Shown piece after piece: positions 7,358-15,353 of a DNA stretch of 24,161 bases (position 1 is the first letter of the stretch; every line of letters begins with the position of its first letter). Below the pieces are notes generated by a model that worked only from the letters and a program-made list of their open reading frames with translations, was not told where the DNA came from and did no database searches. The stretch is from a virus: positions 1 through 24,161 of the IMG/VR virus record IMGVR_UViG_3300035670_001215; one strand, 5' to 3'. Made by a program: the position numbers and the translations under genes.

Positions 7358-7659
7358 TAGACTACTTCCTCTGTTTGATTGGGTATCTTAAGGGTATTTT
7401 CCACATACTCTGGCTTTCCATTTTTCTTATCAATTTTCACCACCAGAGTAACTTCGGCATCTGCCCAGTCTGGGTCAATAGGGATAAACTTTCCAGACAT
7501 CTCTCCGCCAAACATTGGAGCCCAGCGAATTTCTTTTGAGAACCTGGTTAGCTCGGCAGCTGTAGCATCTTTTTTAGTTGGGTATACCCTGCCAGCAGCA
7601 ATCTCATCATTCTGAGAAAAATCTGATACATAGTATTGTTTTGTGAGTGTTTTTTTCAT
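7357..7659 (-). CDS. Unknown small protein, 100 aa
   Basis: This soluble, mixed alpha/beta protein begins MKKTLTKQYYVSDFSQNDE and has a central segment with charged strands (DAEVTLVVKIDKKNGKPEYV). There are no cysteines, membrane segments or recognisable motif. It is translationally coupled on both sides: its ATG overlaps the TGA of the fibre-like gene (ATGGCATGA) and its own stop overlaps the start of the polyglycine gene. Being locked between two adhesin-type genes suggests a fibre assembly factor or small tail component, but there is no direct evidence of function. Confidence 0.72.
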   Translation of the reverse strand: MKKTLTKQYYVSDFSQNDEIAAGRVYPTKKDATAAELTRFSKEIRWAPMFGGEMSGKFIPIDPDWADAEVTLVVKIDKKNGKPEYVENTLKIPNQTEEVV

Positions 7660-8225
7660 GCCATTAGTTGAATTGTTAGGTTGGCTCCAGCAACCGTACT
7701 TCCTACTTGATCTACAGCTGGTCTAAGTAAGTAACCAGCAGTTAAACTAGCCGTGTCGAAAGATGTCGTAGTGCCTGTTTTCGCTGACACAGCAATGGTT
7801 GGTCTATTGGTGGTTGATGTGTTCCAGAGAGATGTCCATGTGGCTCCACTATCTGCTGAATATTCAATATCAACAATTATGCTGGAACCCGTGGGTGCAG
7901 TCTTGACTACCGCCACTGCTTTAGACACGGTTTGGTTGGTGTTCACATACACCCAGGGTCCAGCATCAGAGGAGGTTACAAGACTTCCAGTCACAATCCA
8001 AACATAGCCTTTAGCTATAGCTTTAGAATTAACACCATCATGGTCATGTCCTGTTGAGGTGTTGAATGAGAGTTTTGATTCAACAATAGCAGCAGAACTA
8101 GCTATGTTTGCATTGGAAATAGAACCATTAAATTCATTGAATACAGCGTCAAAAGTGCTGTTTAAGTCTGTGTAGGTAACATTCTCGTTGTCTGCCCAAG
8201 TCTTTGGTTTTGTGATAACTGCCAT
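7656..8225 (-). CDS. Tail-fibre-like protein, 189 aa
   Basis: The N-terminus (KTWADNENVTYTDLNSTFDAV) matches the opening pattern of many short phage fibre proteins that attach to the tail. Residues ~38-75 (SSAAIVESKLSF, then TGHDHDGVNSKAI) hold the His-rich turn often seen before the fibre shaft. The C-terminal ~110 residues are Thr/Val/Ser-rich beta structure that could be the trimeric tip. It follows a promoter/stem-loop module and has a ribosome site (AAAGGAACT) before ATG 8225. The likely role is a small fibre or spike involved in adsorption. It is shorter than typical fibres, so it may be only one component. Confidence 0.72.
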   Translation of the reverse strand: MAVITKPKTWADNENVTYTDLNSTFDAVFNEFNGSISNANIASSAAIVESKLSFNTSTGHDHDGVNSKAIAKGYVWIVTGSLVTSSDAGPWVYVNTNQTVSKAVAVVKTAPTGSSIIVDIEYSADSGATWTSLWNTSTTNRPTIAVSAKTGTTTSFDTASLTAGYLLRPAVDQVGSTVAGANLTIQLMA

Positions 8226-8239
8226 AGTTCCTTTATATT

Positions 8240-8264
8240 AAAAAAGGCTCCATTAAAAGGAGCC
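8240..8264 (-). terminator. Stem-loop plus T6 tract (module 2)
   Basis: The minus strand reads GGCTCC, loop TTTTAAT, GGAGCC, then TTTTTT. The 6-bp stem is perfect. A separate ribosome site (AAAGGAAC) lies between the T-tract and the fibre-like start, so the hairpin is in that gene's leader. Confidence 0.72.
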
Positions 8265-8286
8265 CGTAAACTGTTGAGTTGACTCT

Positions 8287-8315
8287 AGTGTAAAAGCCAA
8301 ACTATGGGGTGTCAA
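8287..8315 (-). promoter_or_regulatory. Sigma70-like promoter, module 2
   Basis: The minus strand has TTGACA (8315-8310), a 17-bp spacer and TACACT (8292-8287), just after the stop of the nozzle gene and about 22 nt before the stem-loop. It is expected to transcribe the fibre and internal virion genes. Confidence 0.65.
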
Positions 8316-8316
8316 A

Positions 8317-9882
8317 TTATTTAGTTTCCCGTAGTTTGAAATTCACATCGAACGTATTAACAATAACTTCGTTTGTCTCAGAACAACGCAGAGACATCTT
8401 GACTGACTTGCCAGTTATGGTTCCACCGCCATCATCAAAATACCACCTGTCAGAGAGGGTTTCAGAACCACCAAGCCTATTGGCTCCAGTTGGTCCAAGA
8501 TAGAAATCTCCAGTTGGTCCAAGTGTTGAACCAGAACCAGATAGGTTAAATGTTTTGTGAAGTGCATATGGAGAGCCATCAACAGAAGAATATACCAATA
8601 TGTCCATGTCTCCCTGAGATGGAGCATAGATGTTCCCGTAGCCGTATTTCTTCCATCTATCTGGGTAGCCATAGTTGTCTAGTTTTCCATCCCATCTACA
8701 GCTAATTGGGTCTCCCAGATCATCATGTCCAGCATGTTTGTAAACTCCACCAGAAGTAGCATCAGCCAGATATAGATCAACAGAACCGCTCTGAAGGTAG
8801 GTGAGCATAACTGATGGTGTCCAGCCAGTGCCCTCATACACAGTCCATGCCTCTTGGTTTACCCTTCTTGAAGCCCTAATGTCATAGACAAGCACCAAGT
8901 TGTTGGTTGTTCCAGAGCCTGTAGGAATGGCGAAATATACCTTGTCATTAAATGACATAGCCACAGCCTTTTGGAGTTGTGCTGGATTAACTGTGCCTAG
9001 AATCTCTGGAATATGAGTAGAGATAATGTTCTTTCTGAAGGCATCAAAATCTGTCTGGTAAATTCTTCTGATATATCCCTGGTCATCAATAAACCACCAC
9101 TCGTCTCCCACCTTACATCCGCCCCTAGGAGAGAGTGTACCCACTGCCTCATCAGGGTTGGCAATATTAGAAGCTGAAGAAGTAATCTTCCAAGAGCTCA
9201 CGCCATACCCAGTAAGAAAAAGTGTTGAGCGTTCCTTTAAGATGATGAGCGCATCACCAATTTCTCCAAATGTGACACCTCTTCCACCAATACCAGGTAG
9301 ATCAATATAGTCAGTTCCAGTCCATGTGTCTGGGTTGCCAAAATTAGATATGTAGAGCCTGTTGCCATAAGTAGTTCCAGAGACTACTACCTCATTTATG
9401 GTGAACATGTGGTTATTCCACCACTTTAGAACATTACCATGTGGAACAGCTGCTCCTAGGTCAGTTAGGCTTGAATTAAGCGTAGTTGATGCTCTATCCC
9501 ACGAGTGTTGTTGGTTGTTTTTAGACGATACATACACCTTGTTCTTCAGAGGACAGTTCTCAATCCATAGGCTTTCTGCTGTGAATCCAGAATCTAAGGT
9601 GTCCCAGGTGGTAGAGTTTAGATAGCGAAGATTTGTTGATTCACCAATTATTAAGTCAGAAGAGCCACTATCTCTCACAAAACTACCCATGGAGTGAATA
9701 GATGTTGAGGCTAGAGCATTGCCAATTCTGGTTAAACCACCCCTGCTCCGTAGTTGTCCTTTGTATGACAAGTCCCAGTTTCTTATGTAAGAAGCACCAG
9801 TAACTGGAACTTCAGCATCAGATGATGCGTCTACTAAACCAATTGAATAATCTCTTTGGTAAACTGTTTTGAAGTTGCTCAT
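8317..9882 (-). CDS. Beta-propeller tail nozzle protein, 521 aa
   Basis: The sequence is a string of short beta strands ending in W, Y or D-turns (GNVLKWWNNHMFTIN, NRLYISNFGNPDTW, GDALIILKERSTLFLTG, NDKVYFAIPTG). This is the repeating-blade pattern of tail proteins of the T7 gp12 / P22 gp10 kind, which form the nozzle under the adaptor in short-tailed phages. The N-terminus (SYIRNWDLSYKGQLRSRGGL) is the usual opening of this class. Length fits the class. The start overlaps the stop of the adaptor gene (TATGA) and has no ribosome site, so translation is coupled and the two products probably assemble next to each other. Confidence 0.8.
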   Translation of the reverse strand: MSNFKTVYQRDYSIGLVDASSDAEVPVTGASYIRNWDLSYKGQLRSRGGLTRIGNALASTSIHSMGSFVRDSGSSDLIIGESTNLRYLNSTTWDTLDSGFTAESLWIENCPLKNKVYVSSKNNQQHSWDRASTTLNSSLTDLGAAVPHGNVLKWWNNHMFTINEVVVSGTTYGNRLYISNFGNPDTWTGTDYIDLPGIGGRGVTFGEIGDALIILKERSTLFLTGYGVSSWKITSSASNIANPDEAVGTLSPRGGCKVGDEWWFIDDQGYIRRIYQTDFDAFRKNIISTHIPEILGTVNPAQLQKAVAMSFNDKVYFAIPTGSGTTNNLVLVYDIRASRRVNQEAWTVYEGTGWTPSVMLTYLQSGSVDLYLADATSGGVYKHAGHDDLGDPISCRWDGKLDNYGYPDRWKKYGYGNIYAPSQGDMDILVYSSVDGSPYALHKTFNLSGSGSTLGPTGDFYLGPTGANRLGGSETLSDRWYFDDGGGTITGKSVKMSLRCSETNEVIVNTFDVNFKLRETK

Positions 9883-10559
9883 AGTGTGTCTGCGTAGCTG
9901 CTATATAAATCACTTCCCTCTGTCAAAATAACATTTGCTGGCTCATCTTCGTTACGAACAACTATATTGTCTAAGAATTTGTTTACAGCCATTTCAAACC
10001 GAACCCTCATTCTTTCAGCAGCCACATGTTCATCGTTTTGATCTAGATAGTTGGCATAGGCTAGGTATTTAAGCTTCCGCTGTAATCCTCTTGGAATTGA
10101 TGGCTCACCAGTATCTTCTATCTCTGGCACTAGATAGGAATACAATACTTTCAAGTTATTATCTCCAGATGAGGTGGGAACAGGCTGAAGACCAATTGAG
10201 TTACCAATCATGTAGTATTTTGGCTCACTAGTTGAATACCCATTGTCTGAGTTTGAGTATGTGGGCATCATTCCAATATTTTGAAGAGGTCTTACTTTTA
10301 CCCATCTACCGTCATTATTTAACTCTACCTGAATAAGTTTCACAAAATCAGATGGAAGAGCGTACTCTGTCTGTCCAGCAATTGTTGAAGTAGTAACTAC
10401 TTTGGTGAAATAGTCTGGTCTTACCCTCAAAATTTCATCAACAACATCTTCATATGCTTCCTGAAGCCAAGTGCCAATACCAGAATCTGAAACTTCAGAG
10501 CCCTTGCCTGCTGGTCCGACCATGTTTTTGAAATCAATAATAAGTTCTGCGAGTGTCAT
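9879..10559 (-). CDS. Head-to-tail adaptor protein, 226 aa
   Basis: The N-terminal helical part (LAELIIDFKNMVGPAGKG, then IGTWLQEAYEDVVDEILRVR) is followed by a strand-rich section starting with TEYALPSDFVKLIQVE. 'YALP-DF-k-i--v' followed by a helical C-terminus (QRKLKYLAYANYLDQNDEHV) is the pattern of podovirus adaptor proteins (P22 gp4 / T7 gp11-like function), which sit under the portal. ATG 10559 is chosen. Extending to GTG 10601 would translate through the stem-loop and its T-tract, which is not credible. The ribosome site is GTGGAA. The adaptor directly precedes the nozzle gene, as in other short-tailed phages. Confidence 0.78.
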   Translation of the reverse strand: MTLAELIIDFKNMVGPAGKGSEVSDSGIGTWLQEAYEDVVDEILRVRPDYFTKVVTTSTIAGQTEYALPSDFVKLIQVELNNDGRWVKVRPLQNIGMMPTYSNSDNGYSTSEPKYYMIGNSIGLQPVPTSSGDNNLKVLYSYLVPEIEDTGEPSIPRGLQRKLKYLAYANYLDQNDEHVAAERMRVRFEMAVNKFLDNIVVRNEDEPANVILTEGSDLYSSYADTL

Positions 10560-10572
10560 ATGATGTTCCACT

Positions 10573-10594
10573 AAAAAAGGCTCCCGAAGGAGCC
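10573..10594 (-). terminator. Stem-loop with UUCG loop plus T6 tract (module 3)
   Basis: The minus strand reads GGCTCC-TTCG-GGAGCC-TTTTTT, a perfect stem closed by C(UUCG)G, a very stable tetraloop. It is nearly the same stem as module 2 and precedes the adaptor gene by about 14 nt. Confidence 0.75.
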
Positions 10595-10618
10595 CGTACA
10601 CTTTTTGCGACTACTCAT

Positions 10619-10647
10619 ACTCTACCCATGTGACCAGTTACTGTCAA
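10619..10647 (-). promoter_or_regulatory. Sigma70-like promoter, module 3
   Basis: The minus strand has TTGACA (10647-10642), a 17-bp spacer and TAGAGT (10624-10619). The TGA inside the -35 is the stop codon of the spike-like gene. The stem-loop starts about 24 nt downstream. Confidence 0.62.
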
Positions 10648-12332
10648 ACTTCTTGCCAGCCAGTCTCTCTGCTTTCCGCCTCACTCCAGTCTGTATCTGC
10701 GACTGCGCTTGATGACCAGCCTGTTTGTGTGGTACGTGGGTCAGACCACCTATATACTACCGTCACATCTTGCGATAATTGAGTAAATTGAAGTACCCCA
10801 ACATCAACATCAAAAACTGCTCCAGTACCAACGCTTATTGTTTCTGAAAATACTCCAAACTCTAGAGAATCAGCATCTACTGATGTAGTCACCCCATCTC
10901 CAGTTGTTACTGATACATCGGTTATATTAAAATCAGTTCCAACCAATGGGTCTTCAGCACTAACTCCAGCACCCTCAATGATTGCTGCATCTGGATTTGC
11001 TATTGTTGTTGTTTCAATGGTTGGAGCAACAGAAACCCCAGTCCCAGCAGTAATTAGCGGATTTGGGTTTGTTGTTGTGATTGAATCAATATTGAGAACA
11101 ACAGATATACCATCTCCAACGGTGGTGGAAAAAGAAGAAGAAACAAAACTAGCTGATGAAACAGTGTCTGTGAGAGATACATTACGAATTGCAGTTATTA
11201 CTACATCTGGATTTGACCAAGATAGTGACTGAACGGTATCGGGGAAAATTACTTTTTCTGATTTATAGGCATCTGGACCAACAACAGTTACCCCAGTTAT
11301 TGTGTCGTGTGCAATTAAGCTAAACAACCAACCAGTATTAGACCCTCCATCAACAGAATCAAAAGCAGTCCAGACAGAAGTTCCGCCTCCTGCTGTTGAA
11401 TTAGTAATTTCTAAATATTCACAGTCAACTTGTCCATCTGGCTTAGATAAAGTGAAGTTAGAAGCACCAGAAAGAGGAATCTTATCTAGAATAATTGGGT
11501 CATCACTCGTACCTATTGCATCAAAACTCTCTACTGTTTGTGTTGTTCCACTTTCAATCTGTAGGGTAAGACCAGCGTCTATCTTAATTTCATTAAAAGT
11601 ATTTGATTCATATATCTTATATACTCCAGTGCCAGTTCCGCTAAACCAGACATTGTAGTAATTTTTACCACCACCACGAAATGCTTTTGCTGTTGCTGTT
11701 GAATCTGTAAATTTAATTGTTGATGTGTCTGGATATATGGTCACATTATCCCCCCAGTCATCAATAAACATTCCATAATCACTTCCTGTGATGGTCCATG
11801 TTCCTGAACCCATATGAATATTGACTGAGGCATCTCCACTCTCAAAATAAAATCCTTTAACCGCAGTTAAGTTATAATCATTAGCATAAAAAGTTGAATC
11901 ACCAATATCAATAAGTCCACTACAATTTATATTGTCTTGCAGTGTATATTCACCATTTTCACCATAAAAACTGATGCTTGGCAAGGTGACACCATTTGTT
12001 GTTATTGTTAATCCAGTAGATGTTCCATAGAAAGTTAAAAACTTTGGTGTGAAAGTAATTCCAGATTCAAGATAGATTGAGCCATACACAAACATCCCAC
12101 TGGTTCCAGTAAGTGTGTATGTGTGTCCAGAGTTTAGTGTTAGATTTTTAGCATTTACATTAGACAGCCCAAGTGTGATTGTTCCACCGCTACCAAATCC
12201 AGAATTTGAGTCTATATAAACGTCATCTGCACTAGTTGGGATTGATGCTCCGCTACTACCACCGCTAGAAGTAGACCATTTGGAAGTACTGGACCAAGTT
12301 CCAGTTCCTCCAACCCAGTATCTATCAGCCAT
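10644..12332 (-). CDS. Beta-rich tailspike-like protein with 24-residue repeats, 562 aa
   Basis: The N-terminus (RYWVGGTGTWSSTSKWSTSS) is a W-V-G-G-T-G-x-W module known from phage and bacterial surface-type proteins. Residues ~40-300 show the regular short-strand and Asn/Gly-turn pattern of a right-handed beta-helix. Residues ~406-525 are five tandem 24-residue units, each opening G-x-G-(V/I/A), which look like a beta-solenoid or triple-stranded stalk. The last ~37 residues are rich in Trp/Ser/Asp (TGWSSSAVADTDWSEAES). The likely role is a virion appendage that binds or degrades surface glycans; no catalytic residues can be assigned. TTAGGATGAT precedes ATG 12332. Confidence 0.7.
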   Translation of the reverse strand: MADRYWVGGTGTWSSTSKWSTSSGGSSGASIPTSADDVYIDSNSGFGSGGTITLGLSNVNAKNLTLNSGHTYTLTGTSGMFVYGSIYLESGITFTPKFLTFYGTSTGLTITTNGVTLPSISFYGENGEYTLQDNINCSGLIDIGDSTFYANDYNLTAVKGFYFESGDASVNIHMGSGTWTITGSDYGMFIDDWGDNVTIYPDTSTIKFTDSTATAKAFRGGGKNYYNVWFSGTGTGVYKIYESNTFNEIKIDAGLTLQIESGTTQTVESFDAIGTSDDPIILDKIPLSGASNFTLSKPDGQVDCEYLEITNSTAGGGTSVWTAFDSVDGGSNTGWLFSLIAHDTITGVTVVGPDAYKSEKVIFPDTVQSLSWSNPDVVITAIRNVSLTDTVSSASFVSSSFSTTVGDGISVVLNIDSITTTNPNPLITAGTGVSVAPTIETTTIANPDAAIIEGAGVSAEDPLVGTDFNITDVSVTTGDGVTTSVDADSLEFGVFSETISVGTGAVFDVDVGVLQFTQLSQDVTVVYRWSDPRTTQTGWSSSAVADTDWSEAESRETGWQEV

Positions 12333-12333
12333 A

Positions 12334-12756
12334 TCATCCTAAGTATAGAATGCCATCTGCATCCCAAGTTATAGTAAAGTCACCATTACTTGAGGTTTTA
12401 TCACTTCCAAAATCTTTGTAGGCAATTAGTAAGTCTGTTGCAGCTGTGCCAGTTGATTTATAGATAACAGCCCCTCGTGCAGTCATAGATGTTGATGTCC
12501 AAGTGACATCATCAGCATCAAAAACTGCCCTATTATTTGTGTTGTCTTGGGTAATGGTTTTATTAGCTAGTGTTTCTCCACCAGTAGTATATCCAGAGCT
12601 GGATACTTCATTGGTTACATCAGCCATGTCCTCATGTGTGTCTTGGTCTGGGGTATAGGAAGATGTTACTAAAGCTACCTTAATGGTATCAGTATCTAGG
12701 TCAATAGACCCATTAGCAATGTTTTTTTTGAATGAGTTGTAAATTAGACTTGCCAT
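12334..12756 (-). CDS. Conserved phage structural-type protein, 140 aa
   Basis: The sequence resembles a widespread family of small phage proteins located near head-tail and tail genes. Its marks are IKVALVTSSYTPDQDTHED, VTNEVSSSGYTTGGETLANK, NNRAVFDADDVTWTS and a closing TITWDADGILYL. The fold appears all-beta. The family is usually left as hypothetical, and a decoration, neck or spike-associated role is plausible from position just before the spike-like gene (1-bp gap). AGGAGC lies between the module 4 stem-loop and ATG 12756, so this gene has its own ribosome site and is the first of a transcription unit. Confidence 0.78.
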   Translation of the reverse strand: MASLIYNSFKKNIANGSIDLDTDTIKVALVTSSYTPDQDTHEDMADVTNEVSSSGYTTGGETLANKTITQDNTNNRAVFDADDVTWTSTSMTARGAVIYKSTGTAATDLLIAYKDFGSDKTSSNGDFTITWDADGILYLG

Positions 12757-12767
12757 AGTGCTCCTAT

Positions 12768-12789
12768 AAAAAAAGACCCTAGATGGGTC
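12768..12789 (-). terminator. Stem-loop plus T7 tract (module 4)
   Basis: The minus strand reads GACCC, loop ATCTA, GGGTC, then seven T residues. At 5 bp the stem is the weakest of the six, but its spacing from the promoter and next gene matches the others. Confidence 0.62.
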
Positions 12790-12810
12790 CGTGTATTATT
12801 GGCTAATTGC

Positions 12811-12838
12811 AGTATAGCAATGCGAGTCAGCAAGTCAA
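12811..12838 (-). promoter_or_regulatory. Sigma70-like promoter, module 4
   Basis: The minus strand has TTGACT (12838-12833), a 16-bp spacer and TATACT (12816-12811). The -35 contains the TGA stop codon of the preceding 54-aa gene. The stem-loop begins about 21 nt downstream. Confidence 0.66.
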
Positions 12839-12999
12839 ATTTTACGAGTGTCTCTCTTGATGTCATTAACTATTTGGTCGAGAGCAGCCGAGACACTTTT
12901 GTGCTGTTTTGTATACTCCTCCAACAACTCCTTAAATCGCTCTGGAGTCCACTCAACATAGATGTCTTTATCGTTATAGATAACTGCAACTCTAAGCAT
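12835..12999 (-). CDS. Small unknown protein, 54 aa
   Basis: This short ORF, ATG 12999 to TGA 12835, encodes a compact acidic/basic protein: two beta-strand-like segments (LRVAVIYNDKDIYVEW) followed by a helix pair (ERFKELLEEYTKQHK and SAALDQIVNDIKRD). Its start overlaps the stop of the 111-aa gene by 8 bp, which supports coupled translation in the same operon, and its stop lies within the module 4 promoter. No family is recognised. It is shorter than the usual annotation cutoffs, and the coupling plus sensible composition is the evidence that it is real. Confidence 0.58.
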   Translation of the reverse strand: MLRVAVIYNDKDIYVEWTPERFKELLEEYTKQHKSVSAALDQIVNDIKRDTRKI

Positions 13000-13327
13000 C
13001 TTCTAGTGCCTTTGCTTGGGTCTCGAATGATTTTGCCATAGACCTAAATTTAATGTACTTGTATATGCCAAATAGAGATGAGTCAGCCAGCCTGTAGCGA
13101 ATATCTCGCAACTTCATTAACTTATCCATGTCGCTGCCTTCTTGCTCATTTAGATAATCATTCACAAGTTTGAGTTGCTCTTTTTGTTTGGTTGTTGGTT
13201 GTTCAATGTGGAAGAATGACTCCAGCATTGGATTTGAATCAATACCTTCCTTGTTCATTACTGGTAATGGGTCAACTTTGTTCTGAACTATGGTTACTGC
13301 CCCATCCAATGGTGATGTGTCTGACAT
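12992..13327 (-). CDS. Unknown soluble protein, 111 aa
   Basis: The N-terminal ~45 residues look extended and proline-containing (TIVQNKVDPLPVMNKEG). The remainder is helical and charged (TTKQKEQLKLVNDYLNEQE, MDKLMKLRDIRYRLAD), ending in a helix with LFGIYKYIKFRSMAKSFETQ. No motif is recognised. The start overlaps the stop of the upstream glycosyltransferase by one base (TAATG), with AAAGGA as ribosome site. It sits at the end of the glycosylation cassette and could belong to it or be a minor virion protein; the sequence does not decide. Confidence 0.7.
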   Translation of the reverse strand: MSDTSPLDGAVTIVQNKVDPLPVMNKEGIDSNPMLESFFHIEQPTTKQKEQLKLVNDYLNEQEGSDMDKLMKLRDIRYRLADSSLFGIYKYIKFRSMAKSFETQAKALEDA

Positions 13328-14412
13328 TAGTGTCCTTTTGCTACAGAATTATACGCATTAAGCCAGTCATTTACACGTTTTTTAGAATCAAAGCCCATTT
13401 TGACCATTTTATGAGCTCTACCAGATAGGGTATCCCTCATTTTCTTGTCCTGAATGAGAGTTTCTAGCATATTTGAGAACTCAATAGGGTTTTTGTAGAG
13501 CGCAGCTGTGTCAGCAGTGGCTACGTTGTGGTATGGACCAATATCAGCCACTACCGATGCCACACCCATTGCACTAAATTCTAGAAATTTGATTGGTGAT
13601 TTATAGTGATTAAATGGCAGGTCAGCAAGTGGGATGATAGCTATGTCTAAGTTGAGACACATCATTCTGTAGGAATGCCCCTTAAAAGGAACCCAGTCGT
13701 GGACTTCTACTAAGTGTTTGTTGTGCGGTTCAATAAGTCCATCAAAAGAATTACCAGCTATAACCAGTGTGAACTGGTGTTTGTTCATAAGTCTGTTGAG
13801 CTGATCTTTTATGGTATGCCAGTCTTCATAGTGGCTGATGCCACCAGACCAGCCAATACGTAAGTTTCTGCTGTGAACAAACCTTGGCTTCCACCATCTT
13901 TCAAAATTTATTAGATTCGGAAGAATAGCCACATTATTGTTGTATGAGCGAGCATATTCAGCTAATTTTGGTGTGGTCACAGTTATTAGATTAGCGTTTC
14001 TCATTCCAAATATGTGTGTTTGCAGTCTAGCCCTGTTCTTCTTCACGTCTATGTTTACTCCGTCTTGCCACAGTTGAACTTTGGCATTTTTATCGTAGTA
14101 CTCATAGGTTCCATATTCTTCAAAGTGAGATGAGTAGGGTGAAATGATTTCTGTGTTGTCGTCTATGTCATAGACATATGGTTTATCTCTAAACTCTGGA
14201 ATGGTGCGAAGTTTTTGAAATCCAACTTCAGCTCCTGGTCTGATAACAAACAGGTCTGCTTCTGTCATCATTCTGGCAGACAGCTCTGGGTCGTCGTGTT
14301 GAGATAACACCTCAGCCCTAGAGTCTGAGTGTCTATTTATCATCTCGAATGGTTGTCTGATTCGATAGTGACCACAACCACCATCATCTACGGGTAGGCT
14401 AACTATTTTCAT
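13327..14412 (-). CDS. GT-B (family 4-like) glycosyltransferase, 361 aa
   Basis: The first ~170 residues give the N-terminal Rossmann domain (DGGCGHYRIRQPFEMI, then RPGAEVGFQKL), and residues ~185-350 the nucleotide-sugar domain, with LRIGWSGGISHYEDW, FTLVIAGNS and the donor-binding stretch SPIKFLEFSAMGVASVVADI. The last stretch is the E-x(4-7)-(E/G) signature region of GT4-type enzymes. It should transfer a sugar from a nucleotide donor to a glycan or protein; donor and acceptor are unknown. Its start overlaps the epimerase stop (ATGA), tying it to sugar-nucleotide synthesis. Length is normal for the fold. The target may be virion proteins or the host surface. Confidence 0.82.
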   Translation of the reverse strand: MKIVSLPVDDGGCGHYRIRQPFEMINRHSDSRAEVLSQHDDPELSARMMTEADLFVIRPGAEVGFQKLRTIPEFRDKPYVYDIDDNTEIISPYSSHFEEYGTYEYYDKNAKVQLWQDGVNIDVKKNRARLQTHIFGMRNANLITVTTPKLAEYARSYNNNVAILPNLINFERWWKPRFVHSRNLRIGWSGGISHYEDWHTIKDQLNRLMNKHQFTLVIAGNSFDGLIEPHNKHLVEVHDWVPFKGHSYRMMCLNLDIAIIPLADLPFNHYKSPIKFLEFSAMGVASVVADIGPYHNVATADTAALYKNPIEFSNMLETLIQDKKMRDTLSGRAHKMVKMGFDSKKRVNDWLNAYNSVAKGH

Positions 14413-15353
14413 GCTGTTCCCATCCAGTTATATAATTTTGTGAAACCGTCAGTTATGTCTGTTTTGCTTCGATAGTCATAGTGAGAGTTAAATTTCCCAC
14501 TAGAAATTAGTCTTGTGTGTACTCCAGATGGTTCTGCTGGCTGGTACTCAAAATCTGGTTCTATGCCTGCAATAGCACACACAGTTTTGGCTACATCAGT
14601 ACAGGACACTAGAGTATCTCCTGCGATGTTGACTGGACCATAGTAGTCTTTGTTAATAACTTGCCAAATCTTCTCAACCGCATCATCAATATACAGATAT
14701 TGTCTCTGTTGAGTGCCATCTCCCCAGATTTTCACTCTGTCTCCATCTTGTTTAGCATCCAACACTTTTTTGACTATGGCTGGTGGAAACTTTACTCTTT
14801 CACCTTCAAATTCTTGATATGGTCCATAGATGGTTCCAAAAATACCCACTCTCACATCAAGAGGTGATCTCTCTGAGAGCATGGTCATCATCAATTTGTC
14901 CCAACCATACATCTGGTCGGCTTGAGCAGGGAAAAGTATGTCCTCTGTTAGAAGTGTGGGAGAATTTTGTTGTTGAAGATGGGTAGGATAAATACAGGCT
15001 GAAGAAGCAAAAAACACTCTAGACACACCAATAGCCTCAGTTGCTCTTAGTATGTTAATGTTCATTTGCTGATTGTCTAGGTAGGGATAGTAGTCATTTT
15101 TGGTAAAGAATCCAACTCCACCCATATTGGCAGCTAGATGGATTACCACATCTGCCCCCCAAATAGCTTCTTGAGTCTGGTTGTAGTCTCTTATGTCAGC
15201 GTTGAATACTTCATCTGCCATAGAGTAGAGATCGGCTCTAATATCTGTCCAGTTGTTGTCAACTGCCACTACCCTGTGTGGGGTATGGTGTTTTAAGAAT
15301 GTGATAAGGTGTGAACCAATAAAGCCACTAGCCCCAGTTACAACTATGTCCAT
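14409..15353 (-). CDS. NDP-sugar epimerase, GDP-mannose 3,5-epimerase-like, 314 aa
   Basis: This is an extended short-chain dehydrogenase. GASGFIG (7-13) is the NAD-binding loop, SSACIYP (117-123) and YGWDK (Tyr149, Lys153) form the active site, and KIWGDGTQQRQYLYIDD is the substrate loop. The pattern (A-N/D-MGGVGF, ASSACIYP, IYGP, a Lys in VKFPPA at 188) follows plant-type GDP-mannose 3,5-epimerase, including the Cys120/Lys188 acid-base pair that family uses to invert C3 and C5 and make GDP-L-galactose. GDP-fucose synthase and other epimerases are close alternatives. AAGGAGC precedes ATG 15353. It lies between two glycosyltransferases with 4-10 bp overlaps, so it probably supplies their donor. 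Confidence 0.82.
   Translation of the reverse strand: MDIVVTGASGFIGSHLITFLKHHTPHRVVAVDNNWTDIRADLYSMADEVFNADIRDYNQTQEAIWGADVVIHLAANMGGVGFFTKNDYYPYLDNQQMNINILRATEAIGVSRVFFASSACIYPTHLQQQNSPTLLTEDILFPAQADQMYGWDKLMMTMLSERSPLDVRVGIFGTIYGPYQEFEGERVKFPPAIVKKVLDAKQDGDRVKIWGDGTQQRQYLYIDDAVEKIWQVINKDYYGPVNIAGDTLVSCTDVAKTVCAIAGIEPDFEYQPAEPSGVHTRLISSGKFNSHYDYRSKTDITDGFTKLYNWMGTA

Noticed and set aside
10560-10601. GTG start extending the adaptor by 14 residues
   Set aside because: The extension would be encoded by the module 3 hairpin and T-tract; ATG 10559 is preceded by GTGGAA and fits the family start.
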